A DNA stretch of 64,000 nucleotides from Desulfobulbus sp. (lineage in GTDB: Bacteria > Desulfobacterota > Desulfobulbia > Desulfobulbales > Desulfobulbaceae). Positions 1 through 9,409 of this stretch are shown piece by piece (positions within the stretch are counted from its first letter, which is position 1; each line of letters begins with the position of its first letter). A program made the translations under genes and the position numbers. The notes beneath the pieces were generated by a model that saw only the letters and a program-made list of their open reading frames with translations, was not told the DNA's origin and ran no database searches. The DNA is taken from assembly GCF_030824455.1 (NCBI RefSeq), contig NZ_JAVBXR010000010.1:104394-168393 (forward strand), written 5' to 3'.

Positions 1-171
1 TTTCCGTCCTTGACCGGTGATCAGCAGCAGAAGCAGCATGAACGCCGCGCCCAGTCCTAGGCGAAAAAAAGTAATCGCCTCTGCGCCGAGGCCGGTAATC
101 TTGGCGAACACGCCCACGGTTCCCATAAACAGGGCGGAGAGGATGGCGGTGACGATGCCGGTCAAGTCCAT
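1..171 (-). CDS. EamA/DMT-family permease, N-terminal part (cut by window edge)
   Basis: The minus strand from 171 down to the edge encodes 57 residues beginning MDLTGIVTAILSALFMGTVG. It reads as two hydrophobic segments (about residues 4-24 and 32-52) separated by a short polar loop (AKITGLGAE). A start followed by G-x-x-x-A small-residue helices and an ITFFRLGLG-type second helix is typical of EamA-domain drug/metabolite transporters, whose full length is about 280-300 residues with ten helices. The ATG has no strong Shine-Dalgarno, so the exact start is uncertain. The substrate cannot be told from this fragment. It lies downstream of the tRNA genes on the same strand, beyond their terminator. 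Confidence 0.6.
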   Translation of the reverse strand, partial: MDLTGIVTAILSALFMGTVGVFAKITGLGAEAITFFRLGLGAAFMLLLLLITGQGRK

Positions 172-527
172 TCGCGGAAGGGGGGAAAGCAGGTGGTCGG
201 AGGAGCAACGCGTTGATGAGGCGCCGTTCTCAATCGCGTTGTAAATGCCCCGCTATAACTGGAATGCGTGGCTGATTGGATTGGAGGAAGGTCGCCGGCA
301 AAAAAAAATTTCTATACGCGGAAGGCGTAGGCTCGTGCGCCAAGAAAGAAAACAGCGCAACCGCTGGCGCCACTACGCTGAACAAAGCCTCAAAGCGTGT
401 TCGTTGCCGACGGGAATTCGATATAAAGACGATGTTGAGATGAAACCAGACGATAACAACGGCCGGCGCTTCAGCAACTGAAATCCTACCGCTCTTCATT
501 GTCGTTTTTGCCAGAAAGCCCCCTGGA
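172..527. other. Non-coding stretch between permease and tRNA terminator
   Basis: There is no convincing gene. A short plus-strand frame at 245-481 would give a very basic 78-residue peptide, but it has no ribosome binding site and no recognisable domain. The stretch probably carries the promoter of the partial permease. Confidence 0.4.
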
Positions 528-563
528 CAAAAAAAACGGGTAGTTGGATTGCTCCAACTACCC
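528..563 (-). terminator. Intrinsic terminator after tRNA-Val/tRNA-Asp
   Basis: An 11-bp perfect stem (GGGTAGTTGGA at 538-548 and TCCAACTACCC at 553-563) with a 4-nt loop. On the minus strand it is followed by a run of eight T (complement of A528-A537). It sits directly downstream of the two tRNA genes. Confidence 0.85.
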
Positions 564-571
564 TCATATAC

Positions 572-648
<77 letters not shown>

Positions 649-657
649 AGTATTCTT

Positions 658-733
658 TGGTGGGCGAAACAGGGCTCGAACCTGTGACCCTCGGCTTGTA
701 AGGCCGATGCTCTCCCAGCTGAGCTATTCGCCC
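658..733 (-). tRNA. tRNA-Val (TAC)
   Basis: A 76-nt cloverleaf on the minus strand. Acceptor GGGCGAA pairs with TTCGCCC, the D-arm is GCTCAGCTGGGAGAGC, the anticodon loop CTTACAA gives anticodon TAC, the T-loop is TTCGAGC, and CCA is encoded at 658-660. It is the first gene of the tRNA-Val/tRNA-Asp pair that ends at the terminator near 530-563. Confidence 0.95.
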
Positions 734-845
734 CAAATCGTGAGGACCTTTATATCAGAGGGAGCCTCTTGCGTCAAGCAAAAAACAGAAACGCCATGAA
801 GTATTATCAGGTTTCTCAGCCCTTTGCCCGTCTCTTACAATCCGG

Positions 846-3260
846 CTATTGCGCCGGGGTGTTGTGCGAAGAGAGGGTAAAGTCGTTGTAAATGGACTCT
901 ATGGATACATCCTTGAACAGGGTTTCGCCTGTTTTAATGATCAACGCCCGCTGCAACACCTCGTCAACATCGTCGACCAGTTCAATAACCAAGCTGTTGC
1001 GGACCTTCTGGGGCACATCGCGGAGATTGCGCTCATTCTCGCGCGGGATGAGCACGTTGGTGATGTTGCCCCGTTTGGCGGCCAGCAATTTTTCAGTCAG
1101 ACCGCCAATGGGCAGGACTCGACCGCGCAGGGTGATCTCGCCGGTCATGGCAAGTTTGCGGTCCACCGGCAGTTTAAGAATGGCGGAGACAATCGAGGTG
1201 GCGATGGTGATGCCCGCCGACGGGCCATCTTTGGGGATGGCCCCTTCCGGCACATGCACGTGGATGTCGATTTTCTGATAAAAATCGGCGTCCAGCCCCA
1301 GGCGCATGGCACGCGAACGCACATAGGACATGGCCGCCTGGGCCGACTCTTGCATCACGTCGCCGAGTTTGCCGGTGATGGTCAATTTGCCGGAGCCGGG
1401 CATAATGGTGGACTCGATCTGCAGCAGTTCGCCGCCGACCTCAGTCCAGGCCATGCCGGTGGTCAGGCCGATTTCGTCGTGCTCTTCGGCAAGACCAAAG
1501 CGATACTTGGGCACGCCGAGATAGCGTTCAATCGCCTGCGGCGAAATCCGGTATTTTTTCTTAGGCTCTTTGTTCTTCAGTCGTTCACGGGCCACCTTGC
1601 GGCACACGCTGGCAATGGTTCGCTCCAGGCTGCGCACCCCGGCTTCCCTGGTGTAGCGGCGGACAATTTCGAGAATGGCCTTGTCGTTGAGGGTAATCTC
1701 ATCTGACTTGAAACCGTTGGCCTCCAACTGTTTGGGCAGAAGAAAATCCAAGCCGATATGGAGTTTTTCCTCCTCGGTGTAGCCGCTCAGTTGGATGATC
1801 TCCATGCGATCCTGCAGGGGCGCAGGAATGCCGTGCAGGTTGTTGGCGGTGGTGATGAAAAAGATTTCCGACAAGTCGTAGTCAACGTCCAGGTAGTGAT
1901 CGTTGAAGGCGTAATTTTGCTCCGGATCCAGCACCTCTAGCAGGGCCGCCGATGGATCGCCGCGAAAATCGACGCTCATTTTGTCGACCTCGTCCAGGCA
2001 AAACACCGGGTTGATCACACCGGCCTTTTGCATGGAGAGAATGATTTTGCCGGGCATGGCGCCGATATAGGTCCGCCGATGACCACGGATCTCGGCTTCG
2101 TCGCGGACGCCGCCAAGCGAGAGGCGCACGAATTCACGGCCCATGGCCCGGGCGATGGAACGACAGACCGAGGTTTTGCCCACGCCGGGAGGACCGACCA
2201 GACAGAGGATCGGGCCACGAATTTTTTTCACCTGGGTTTGCACCGCCAGGTATTCGAGTATGCGCTCTTTGGGTTTTTCCAGGCCATAATGGTCTTCGTT
2301 GAGCACCGTTTCAGCGCGTTCGATGTCGATTTTGGCGCGGGATTTCTTTTTCCAGGGCAGGCTGATGATCGCATCGATGTAGTTGCGCACCACCGTGGTC
2401 TCGGCGGACATGGGCGGCATCTGGCGGAGTTTTTTGAACTCCTTGGCCACCTGTTCCTTCACCGCCTTGGGCAGACTTTTTTTATCGATGGCCTGCTGCA
2501 ACTCGGTGAGATCGTCGCCGCCTTCGCCCTGCCCCATCTCTTCCTGGATGACCCGCATCTTTTCGGAGAGATAGTAGTTGCGCTGGGTGGCGCCCATTTT
2601 TTTCTTTACCTTGGCGTGGATGTCTTTTTCCATCTCCGAGAGATCCATCTCCCGGTACAGAATTTCCAGCACCTTGGCAATGCGCTGCGGCAGAGACACC
2701 AGTTCAAGGATCGATTGTTTCTCCTCGGTTCGCAACTGGATGTGCGAGGTGATCAGATCCACCATCCGCGCCGGATCTTCCAGGGAGGTGATTGATTTCA
2801 GCACCTCGCGCGGCAGTTTTTTGTTGGTTTGGGTGTACAGGTCAAAGGCCTTGCGCAGTTCGCGGAGATAGGCGGGCACATCCTCCCGCTCAATGTCGGT
2901 GTCCAGCGCCTCAACCAGCCTGACCGAGTAAAAAGAGTCTGCCGCGCCGCCTTCAAAGGCGCCGACGATTATGGCCCGGCGCTTGCCTTCGACTAGAGCT
3001 TTGATGGTGCCGTCGGGCAGACGCAGCAACTGCATCACCGTGGCCAGCGTTCCCAGCGAATACAGGTGGTCCTGTTCAGGCTCATCGACCCGGGCGTCCT
3101 TCTGGGTGACGAGAAAGATGAGGGAACGGTTTTCCATGGCCGATTCAAGGGCCATGATCGATTTTTTGCGGCCAACCACAAGGGGGGCCACCATGCCAGG
3201 GAACAGAACAATGTCCCGGAGTGGCATTAACGGATAGGTTTCGGCAGTCAGGTCACTCAT
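846..3260 (-). CDS. lon: ATP-dependent protease Lon
   Basis: An 804-residue LonA-type cytosolic AAA+ serine protease that degrades misfolded and regulatory proteins. The order is canonical: N-terminal substrate-binding domain (from [16 protein letters not shown]), helical linker, AAA+ module with Walker A GPPGVGKT near residue 355 and Walker B FCLDEVDK, then the protease domain. The catalytic dyad is visible as Ser681 in KDGPSAG and Lys724 in GGLTEKLL. Full length fits the family (E. coli 784). It is the last gene of tig-clpP-clpX-lon, nine bases after clpX, a common order in proteobacteria. tRNA genes follow downstream. Confidence 0.97.
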   Translation of the reverse strand: MSDLTAETYPLMPLRDIVLFPGMVAPLVVGRKKSIMALESAMENRSLIFLVTQKDARVDEPEQDHLYSLGTLATVMQLLRLPDGTIKALVEGKRRAIIVGAFEGGAADSFYSVRLVEALDTDIEREDVPAYLRELRKAFDLYTQTNKKLPREVLKSITSLEDPARMVDLITSHIQLRTEEKQSILELVSLPQRIAKVLEILYREMDLSEMEKDIHAKVKKKMGATQRNYYLSEKMRVIQEEMGQGEGGDDLTELQQAIDKKSLPKAVKEQVAKEFKKLRQMPPMSAETTVVRNYIDAIISLPWKKKSRAKIDIERAETVLNEDHYGLEKPKERILEYLAVQTQVKKIRGPILCLVGPPGVGKTSVCRSIARAMGREFVRLSLGGVRDEAEIRGHRRTYIGAMPGKIILSMQKAGVINPVFCLDEVDKMSVDFRGDPSAALLEVLDPEQNYAFNDHYLDVDYDLSEIFFITTANNLHGIPAPLQDRMEIIQLSGYTEEEKLHIGLDFLLPKQLEANGFKSDEITLNDKAILEIVRRYTREAGVRSLERTIASVCRKVARERLKNKEPKKKYRISPQAIERYLGVPKYRFGLAEEHDEIGLTTGMAWTEVGGELLQIESTIMPGSGKLTITGKLGDVMQESAQAAMSYVRSRAMRLGLDADFYQKIDIHVHVPEGAIPKDGPSAGITIATSIVSAILKLPVDRKLAMTGEITLRGRVLPIGGLTEKLLAAKRGNITNVLIPRENERNLRDVPQKVRNSLVIELVDDVDEVLQRALIIKTGETLFKDVSIESIYNDFTLSSHNTPAQ

Positions 3261-3269
3261 AGGCGCATC

Positions 3270-4541
3270 TTAGGCGAGTTTTTTCGTTTCAGCGTTGTCG
3301 TAGAGAATGACCGGATACTCGCCAAGGGTGACGACCTGCTCGTTGATGACGCATTCGGTGGCCAGTTCGTCCGAGGGCAGTTCGTACATGACGTCGAGCA
3401 TGCATTCCTCCATCACCGACCGCAGACCGCGGGCCCCGGATTTGCGGGCCAAGGCCTTCTGGGCAATGGCTTTAAACGCGCCTTCGGTGAACCGCAGGGT
3501 GACTCCTTCGTAGCCAAACAGTTTTTCATACTGTTTGCTCAGGGCGTTTTTTGGTTCCTTAAGGATGCGAATCAGATCTTCCTCGACCAGTTCCTCCATG
3601 GTGGCGATCACCGGCAGGCGACCGACAAGCTCAGGAATGAGGCCGAACTTGAGCAGATCGCCGGGCTGGATCGAAGCCAGGACCTCGCCGATGGTTCGTT
3701 CTTTTTGGCTGACCACCTTGGCGCCAAAGCCCATGGCCTGGGTGCCGGTCCGTCGCTTGATCACGTTGTCCAGGCCGACAAAGGCCCCGCCGACGATAAA
3801 GAGGATATTGGTGGTGTCGATCCGCACCAATTCCTGCTGAGGATGCTTGCGGCCGCCCTTGGGCGGCACCGAGGCCATGGTGCCCTCGATGATTTTAAGC
3901 AGGGCCTGTTGCACCCCTTCGCCGGAGACGTCGCGGGTCAGCGAGGCGGAGTCGGATTTGCGGGCAATTTTGTCGATCTCGTCGATGTAAATGATCCCGC
4001 GTTGGGCCTTTTCAATGTCGTAATCGGCGGCCTGCAGCAGGCTGACCAGGATGTTTTCCACATCCTCGCCCACATAGCCGGCCTCGGTAAGGGTGGTGGC
4101 GTCGGCAATGGTGAACGGCACATTAAGCAGTTTGGCCAGGGTCTGGGCCACCAGGGTCTTGCCGCTGCCGGTCGGGCCAATCAGGATGATGTTCGACTTC
4201 TGCAGCTCGACCTCGTCGGTTGCGGCGGGCGGCACATTGATCCGTTTGTAGTGGTTGTGCACCGCCACCGAAAGGATGCGTTTGGCGTGCTCCTGACCGA
4301 TCACGTACTGGTCGAGGTAGGCCTTGATCTCCTTGGGTTTGAGCACCTGCTTGACGCCAAAGTCGGCCTGGGCGGTCTCATCCTCGGAGGAATCGGTCAT
4401 GATTTCGTTGCACAGCCCGATGCATTCGTCGCAGATGTAGACATTGGGGCCGGCAATCAGCTTGCCGACCTCTTCCTGACCTTTGCCGCAGAACGAACAG
4501 ACGCAGGCAATATTGTGCTCGTCTTGAAAATCGTTGCTCAC
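3270..4541 (-). CDS. clpX: ATP-dependent Clp protease ATP-binding subunit ClpX
   Basis: A 423-residue AAA+ unfoldase that delivers substrates to ClpP. The N-terminal zinc-binding domain has Cys15, Cys18, Cys37 and Cys40 (CSFC, CDEC). Walker A GPTGSGKT is at 122-129, Walker B IIYIDEID follows, and the ClpP-docking loop is IGF-like (MGFGAKV, around residue 270). Length matches E. coli ClpX (424). The gene starts two bases after the clpP stop, so translational coupling is likely. Confidence 0.97.
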   Translation of the reverse strand: MSNDFQDEHNIACVCSFCGKGQEEVGKLIAGPNVYICDECIGLCNEIMTDSSEDETAQADFGVKQVLKPKEIKAYLDQYVIGQEHAKRILSVAVHNHYKRINVPPAATDEVELQKSNIILIGPTGSGKTLVAQTLAKLLNVPFTIADATTLTEAGYVGEDVENILVSLLQAADYDIEKAQRGIIYIDEIDKIARKSDSASLTRDVSGEGVQQALLKIIEGTMASVPPKGGRKHPQQELVRIDTTNILFIVGGAFVGLDNVIKRRTGTQAMGFGAKVVSQKERTIGEVLASIQPGDLLKFGLIPELVGRLPVIATMEELVEEDLIRILKEPKNALSKQYEKLFGYEGVTLRFTEGAFKAIAQKALARKSGARGLRSVMEECMLDVMYELPSDELATECVINEQVVTLGEYPVILYDNAETKKLA

Positions 4542-4543
4542 CG

Positions 4544-5146
4544 TTACTTCTCCCCGTCCAGTTCCCCGCGGCTGGTCAAGACTTTATCGATAATGCCGTA
4601 CTGGCACGCCTCGGCGGCGCTCATGAAATTGTCGCGCTCGGTGTCGGCCTGGACCTTTTTTAATGATTTGCCGGTATGCAAGGACAGAATGGTGTTGAGA
4701 TCGTGCCGCATCCGCAGGATCTCGCGGGCGTGGATGTCGATGTCCGTTGCCTGCCCCTGGTAGCCGCCCATGGGTTGATGAATCATGATGCGCGAGTTGG
4801 GCAGGGCGAATCGTTTGCCGGCGGCGCCGCTGGCCAGCAACAGGGCGCCCATGGAGGCCGCTTGCCCCATGCACAGCGTGGCCACGTCGCAACGGATGTA
4901 CTGCATGGTGTCGTAGATGGCCATGCCGGCGGTCACCGATCCCCCCGGGGAGTTGATGTAAAAGGTGATGTCCTTGTCGGGGTCGTCGGCTTCGAGAAAC
5001 AGCAGCTGGGCGACGACCACGCTGGCTACGTCGTCGTTGACCTGGGAGCCGAGGAAAATAATCCGCTCTTTCAGCAGTCGGGAATAGATATCAAAAGCCC
5101 GCTCGCCGCGCGGACTCTGTTCAACAACCATGGGGACCAAATTCAT
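4544..5146 (-). CDS. clpP: ATP-dependent Clp protease proteolytic subunit ClpP
   Basis: A 200-residue self-compartmentalised serine protease forming the chamber for ClpX. The catalytic triad is Ser98 (GQAASMG), His123 (MIHQPMGG) and Asp172 (TERDNF). The start is placed at the ATG ending at 5146 because GGAG lies eight bases upstream and the protein then begins [10 protein letters not shown] as in other ClpPs. A longer open frame to 5329 would add a proline/arginine-rich stretch that overlaps tig and has no family support. It is downstream of tig and immediately upstream of clpX. Confidence 0.97.
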   Translation of the reverse strand: MNLVPMVVEQSPRGERAFDIYSRLLKERIIFLGSQVNDDVASVVVAQLLFLEADDPDKDITFYINSPGGSVTAGMAIYDTMQYIRCDVATLCMGQAASMGALLLASGAAGKRFALPNSRIMIHQPMGGYQGQATDIDIHAREILRMRHDLNTILSLHTGKSLKKVQADTERDNFMSAAEACQYGIIDKVLTSRGELDGEK

Positions 5147-5183
5147 GCTTTTTTCTCCGAAAAACACGTGAAAACCACGTCGT

Positions 5184-5209
5184 GGCGGCGGGCTTGCGAG
5201 CCCGCCGCC
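5184..5209 (-). repeat. GC-rich hairpin between tig and clpP
   Basis: A perfect 11-bp inverted repeat (GGCGGCGGGCT / AGCCCGCCGCC) around a TGCG tetraloop. There is no adjacent T-run, so it is not a standard terminator. On the minus strand a smaller ACGTG/CACGT stem followed by GTTTTT comes next (5161-5178 region). It may be an RNA stabilising, processing or partial attenuation element that tunes clpP relative to tig. Confidence 0.6.
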
Positions 5210-5234
5210 GGGTAAGTGCAATGGGCGGCGGCGA

Positions 5235-6551
5235 TCAGGCCTCGGCCTGCGAAGGCTCGGTCGGGGCCGCGTCGGTAAAGTTGGCTTGCTCGCGCAGGAA
5301 ATTAAGAACCTTCTCATTGTGCAGTTCATTCATGAACGGCAGAATTTCCTCGCGGCGCTTGAAATACTTTTTCACCTCGTCAAGGGTCATTCGATACTGA
5401 TCGGCAATGCGCTGATAGCCGCGCTGGATATCTTCGTCGGCAATCTTGATTTCCTCGATCTCGGCGATTTTTTTCAGCAGAAAATCGCCCTTGACCCTTT
5501 TTTCCGCCACTTCCTTGTTCTTGTTGACCAAGTCGTCAAGATTGATGCCTGCGGATTCAAAGGTAAGGCCGCTGCGTTTGAGGTTTTCCTCGGTCTGCTT
5601 GAGCATCTCCTGGATCTCGTAATTCACCAGACGCTGCGGCACCTCAAAGGGGTTAAGCTCGATCAGTTTGTGCATCAGCTTGTCGTCGATGTCGCCTTTG
5701 AGGGCGTCGTCCTTGGTCTTCTGCAGACGGGTGCGGATGTCCTGCTTAAGATCCTCCAGGCTGGTCAGTTCAGGCTTGATGTCCTTGGCGAACTCGTCGT
5801 CAAGTTCCGGTTTGATGCGCACCTTGACGTCCTTGATGTCCACCTTGAATTCGACGTTCTTGCCGGCCAGCATGGGGTTGGGATAATCGGCGGGAAAGGT
5901 GATCTCGTAGAGGGTTTTGTCGCCTTTTTTCAGGCCAAGAAGTTTTTCTTCAAAATCCTTGCCCAACCGGTGCATGCCGATGTCGACGCTGAAGTTCTGG
6001 TTCTGGACCTCTTTCATGGCCTTGCCGTCGTGGAATCCTTGGAAATCAACGATGGCCACATCGTCCATGGCAATGCCGTGATCCGCGTCCGCAGTCTGCA
6101 AAACAGCCTGATGCCGTTGCAGCAGGTCGATTTCCTTGTTGATTTCCTCTTCGCTGACCGTGGACACCGGTCGTTCCACCTCGAGTCCCTTGTAGGCGGT
6201 CAAGTCAAACTGCGGCTTGATGTCGACCAGCGCCACGTAGACAAACGTGCCGTTTTCGGGGAAGGAATGCTCGGTGATTTCAGGGTGCACCACCGGCTCG
6301 AGCTTCTCTTTCTCGACGGCGTCGAAATAAGAGTCCTGCACCAGCTTTTCGCCAACCTCAGCCTGCACCTGCTCCCCAAAATTCTTCACCAGGACGCTTT
6401 GCGGAATTTTGCCGCGGCGAAACCCTTTCAGTTTGACCTCTTTGTTGATCTTGGCAAAGGCCTTGTCAAGGGCCGGGCCAACGGTTTCCTTGGAGAGGGT
6501 AATGGTCAGTTTTCTTGTCAGGTCTGAGAGATTTTCGACGACGATTTCCAT
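5235..6551 (-). CDS. tig: Trigger factor (ribosome-associated peptidyl-prolyl isomerase chaperone)
   Basis: A 438-residue cytosolic chaperone that binds nascent chains at the ribosome exit. The N-terminal ribosome-binding domain contains the signature GFRRGKIP (residues 43-50, the GFRxGKxP motif). The FKBP-type PPIase domain lies in the middle ([14 protein letters not shown] to about residue 245), and the C-terminal helical chaperone domain follows. It ends with a short Ala/Thr/Pro-rich tail. It is the first gene of the tig-clpP-clpX-lon operon, with tRNA-Leu just upstream on the same strand. Confidence 0.96.
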   Translation of the reverse strand: MEIVVENLSDLTRKLTITLSKETVGPALDKAFAKINKEVKLKGFRRGKIPQSVLVKNFGEQVQAEVGEKLVQDSYFDAVEKEKLEPVVHPEITEHSFPENGTFVYVALVDIKPQFDLTAYKGLEVERPVSTVSEEEINKEIDLLQRHQAVLQTADADHGIAMDDVAIVDFQGFHDGKAMKEVQNQNFSVDIGMHRLGKDFEEKLLGLKKGDKTLYEITFPADYPNPMLAGKNVEFKVDIKDVKVRIKPELDDEFAKDIKPELTSLEDLKQDIRTRLQKTKDDALKGDIDDKLMHKLIELNPFEVPQRLVNYEIQEMLKQTEENLKRSGLTFESAGINLDDLVNKNKEVAEKRVKGDFLLKKIAEIEEIKIADEDIQRGYQRIADQYRMTLDEVKKYFKRREEILPFMNELHNEKVLNFLREQANFTDAAPTEPSQAEA

Positions 6552-6665
6552 GGACTGCGGTTCCTTTTGGTTCGTGTTGCCGCGGCTGTGACCCCGACGG
6601 CGTAGTTATTGTTAGCCCGCTTTTCGTCTCCGTCCGCGCGCTGTGCTTGATATGCCAAGGAGGGA

Positions 6666-6751
6666 TGGTGCGAGAGGGGGGAGTCGAACCCCCATGAGCC
6701 AGGCCCGCTGGCTCCTAAGGCCAGTGCGTCTACCAATTTCGCCACTCTCGC
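6666..6751 (-). tRNA. tRNA-Leu (TAG)
   Basis: An 86-nt class II tRNA on the minus strand. Acceptor GCGAGAG pairs with CTCTCGC, the D-arm is GGCGAAATTGGTAGACGC, the anticodon loop CTTAGGA gives anticodon TAG, there is a long variable arm and a TTCGACT T-loop, and CCA is encoded at 6666-6668. It lies about 115 bases upstream of tig. Confidence 0.95.
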
Positions 6752-6844
6752 AGTTGCGTTAAACTGCAACTAATAACCAGAATAACGAATCCCGTCAAGT
6801 GATCGATAGGGGGAAAAAGTTGTATTATCAACAAATTTAACTGA

Positions 6845-8050
6845 TTAAACGGAGGTATGGGGCTGCGGTTGAGTGGCGTTGCATTCACCAGCCGCCTCGC
6901 CGGCGCGGATCAAAACAGCGGCAAGCGCGGTCAACGCCAACAGGGCGACGGCGGTGCCGGCAAAAGCCTGGCGAATGCCGAAAGAGTCCATGCTGAGACC
7001 GGCAAGCATGGCCCCGGTGAAGACGCCGGCGCTCATCGCCAGGTTGAACACGCCCATCATGGCGCCGTGGCCAAAATGAGCGCGGCCCTCTTCTGCGGCA
7101 TAGGCGCCCAGCACGGGCCAGAGCACGGCTTCGCCCAAACCGAGAAACAGATAGACGCCGACCATGGCGGCAAAGCTTGCGGCCGAGGGAATGAGCATGA
7201 GCGCAACGCTCATGCAGATGCAGCCGACAAGCATCAACCGCACCTTGTCGCAGCGGTCCGCCAGTTTGCCAAAAGGGTACTGGAGCAGGGCGTTGACCAG
7301 GGTGCGGCCGGCGATGACCACACCGGTCTGCAGGCCGCTGCTGCCCGGCCATTCGGCCATCATCACCGGCAGGAAGGCCATGGTCGGCACCATCATCAGC
7401 ACCGTGGCAAAGCGGGCGACGAGAATGCCCACGGTTCGCCGCCGGCGCAGCATCGAGCGGATGTTGACCCACAATCCGACCTGTTGGCGTCGATCCATGG
7501 GGCAGCAGGCGGGCATGACCAACAGCACCAGCAGGAAGGCGAAAAAACAGAGCGCGGCCATGATCGAGAACACCGAGGACAGGCCCCAGAGGTCAGAAAA
7601 AAGGCCGCCGATCACCGGCCCGCAGCCGATGCCGCAGAAGATGGCGATGTTGATCGTCCCCATATAACGGCCTTCTTGGCCGACCGGGGCGAGGAAGCTG
7701 GCGTAGGCCATGGCCACCGGCACGATCATTGCCGCGCCCACGCCCTGGAAGAGGCGGATGCAGATCAGCTGCGCCACGTTGTTGGCGTTGGGGATCAGCA
7801 AGCCGACCAAGCCGTAGATAAACAGGCCGGCGACGAGAAACCCCTTGCGTCCCCAGCGGTCGGAAAGGCTGCCCACTATCGGTTGCAACAGGCCGCGGCT
7901 GAGGGAAAAGGCGGCGGTAATCAGGCCTAGCGAGAAGCCGGAGGCCCCCAATTTTGTGGCCAGCAGCGGCAACACCGGAATGATGACGCCGACGCCGAGG
8001 AGGGCAATAAACACCGAGAGCATCACGGTGACGAGGATGCGGTTCAGCAT
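6845..8050 (-). CDS. MFS transporter, drug:proton antiporter (DHA1) type
   Basis: A 401-residue inner-membrane permease with about twelve hydrophobic helices. The N-terminal half has the MFS motif after helix 2 (GSLSDRWGRKGFLVAG, the G-x-L-x-D-R-x-G-R-[KR] loop) and an antiporter-like RLFQGVGAAMIVPV helix. A weaker second copy (GKLADRCDKVRLM) opens the C-terminal half. These are hallmarks of the multidrug/tetracycline-type efflux family, though the substrate is unknown. It is transcribed divergently from the YhdH-like gene, with about 270 bases between them that must hold both promoters. Confidence 0.85.
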   Translation of the reverse strand: MLNRILVTVMLSVFIALLGVGVIIPVLPLLATKLGASGFSLGLITAAFSLSRGLLQPIVGSLSDRWGRKGFLVAGLFIYGLVGLLIPNANNVAQLICIRLFQGVGAAMIVPVAMAYASFLAPVGQEGRYMGTINIAIFCGIGCGPVIGGLFSDLWGLSSVFSIMAALCFFAFLLVLLVMPACCPMDRRQQVGLWVNIRSMLRRRRTVGILVARFATVLMMVPTMAFLPVMMAEWPGSSGLQTGVVIAGRTLVNALLQYPFGKLADRCDKVRLMLVGCICMSVALMLIPSAASFAAMVGVYLFLGLGEAVLWPVLGAYAAEEGRAHFGHGAMMGVFNLAMSAGVFTGAMLAGLSMDSFGIRQAFAGTAVALLALTALAAVLIRAGEAAGECNATQPQPHTSV

Positions 8051-8320
8051 GGAACAGACAGAATCCTCTCAAGGAAAGAACGGGTTGAGGGGAGGGACGC
8101 GGTCGGGAAACGAGGGCTTTCCACTCGTGATCTTTTCCTTCTTACCATCCGCCACAGCGAAAGCAACACCTGTTTCCCCTGTCTGCAGGAACAAACGCGC
8201 GTTGATCGATCAAACCGGGGCACAGCGCTGGAACGCCTTGAACGGCAAGGGGAAACCCCGTATACTGGGCCAATTATTCGTCAGCTCTTGCCCCGTTGCG
8301 ACCACTTTCAGGAGGAAGAC

Positions 8321-9325
8321 ATGGATGACATTGCATTTAAGGCCATGATTGTCGAAGAAACCGCCGACAAACACTTTGTTCGCAGGATTGGCGAAAGGCG
8401 TGTCCGTGATTTGCCCGAAGGCCAGGTGCTGATCCAGGTGCGCTATTCTTCGCTCAATTACAAGGACGCTCTGTCCGCCTCGGGCAACAAGGGCGTGACC
8501 CGGAAATATCCGCACACCCCCGGCATCGACGCGGCCGGCGTTGTGGTTGACAGCAGCGAGCCAGCCTGTCAACCGGGCGACCAGGTGCTGGTGACCGGTT
8601 TTGATTTGGGGATGAACACCAGCGGCGGCTATGCCGAATATATTCGGGTTCCGGCCGCCTGGGTGGTTCCGTTGCCTGCGAATCTGAGCCTGCGCGAGAG
8701 CATGATCTACGGCACCGCCGGATTTACCGCCGCGCTTTCCTGCTGTCGGTTGCTTGAGAGCGGCGTTGCCCCGGATCAGGGACCGGTGCTGGTGACCGGG
8801 GCCACCGGCGGCGTTGGCTCCATCGCGGTGGCCATTCTGGCCAAGGCGGGTTTTGCTGTGGCTGCAGTTACCACCAAGCCGGGCGAAGCGCCGTATTTGC
8901 ACCAGATCGGCGCCCAAGAAATCATTGCCGCCGCCGATGCCGACGACCAAAGCGGACGGCCCATGCTCAAGCCGCGCTGGGCTGGAGTGGTCGATACGGT
9001 GGGCGGCAACATCCTGGCCACGGCCATTAAAACCACACGCTACGGCGGCACAGTCACCTGTTGCGGCAATGTGACTTCCGGCGAGCTGCACACCTCGATC
9101 TACCCCTTTATCCTCAACGGCGTCAGCCTGTTGGGCATTGATTCGGTGAATTGTCCGACCCCGCTTCGCCTGCGGGTCTGGGAGAAACTGGCCGACGCCT
9201 GGAAGCTGGAACATCTGGAAACCATCACCACCGAGTTGCCCAATCTCGAAGCCCTGGACGAGCGCATTGGTCTCCTCCTCCAGGGGAAAAGCCGGGGGCG
9301 GGCCATTGTTAAAATCAGCGATTGA
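8321..9325 (+). CDS. acuI: YhdH/AcuI-family NADPH-dependent quinone/acrylyl-CoA oxidoreductase
   Basis: A 334-residue zinc-free medium-chain dehydrogenase/reductase. The N-terminal GroES-like fold contains VRYSSLNYKDAL and HTPGIDAAGVV, and the Rossmann nucleotide site is VLVTGATGGVGS (about residue 155). This is the YhdH/YhfP subfamily, some of whose members reduce acryloyl-CoA to propionyl-CoA. That role would suit the propionyl-CoA genes nearby but is inference. The start is the ATG at 8321, with AGGAGG six bases upstream; an earlier in-frame start has no such site. The acyl-activating enzyme follows 84 bases later on the same strand. Confidence 0.8.
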   Translation: MDDIAFKAMIVEETADKHFVRRIGERRVRDLPEGQVLIQVRYSSLNYKDALSASGNKGVTRKYPHTPGIDAAGVVVDSSEPACQPGDQVLVTGFDLGMNTSGGYAEYIRVPAAWVVPLPANLSLRESMIYGTAGFTAALSCCRLLESGVAPDQGPVLVTGATGGVGSIAVAILAKAGFAVAAVTTKPGEAPYLHQIGAQEIIAAADADDQSGRPMLKPRWAGVVDTVGGNILATAIKTTRYGGTVTCCGNVTSGELHTSIYPFILNGVSLLGIDSVNCPTPLRLRVWEKLADAWKLEHLETITTELPNLEALDERIGLLLQGKSRGRAIVKISD

Positions 9326-9409
9326 TTGCCGCCCAACCTGGATTCAAGGCAGGAGCCACCGGTCCGTCTCGAATGTTTTTCCCTCAACCCCTTAACCACG
9401 TCAGCCCCT

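Noticed and set aside
245..481. 78-codon basic plus-strand frame near the left edge
   Set aside because: No ribosome binding site, no homology by eye, composition of non-coding sequence.
5286..6527. 413-codon plus-strand frame opposite tig
   Set aside because: Hydrophobic His/Leu/Val-rich shadow of the trigger factor coding sequence, without a start signal.
8210..9214. Long minus-strand open frame opposite the YhdH-like gene
   Set aside because: It mirrors the real gene, has Gly/His/Ala-rich low-complexity translation and no domain; the plus strand has an ideal ribosome binding site and full family match.
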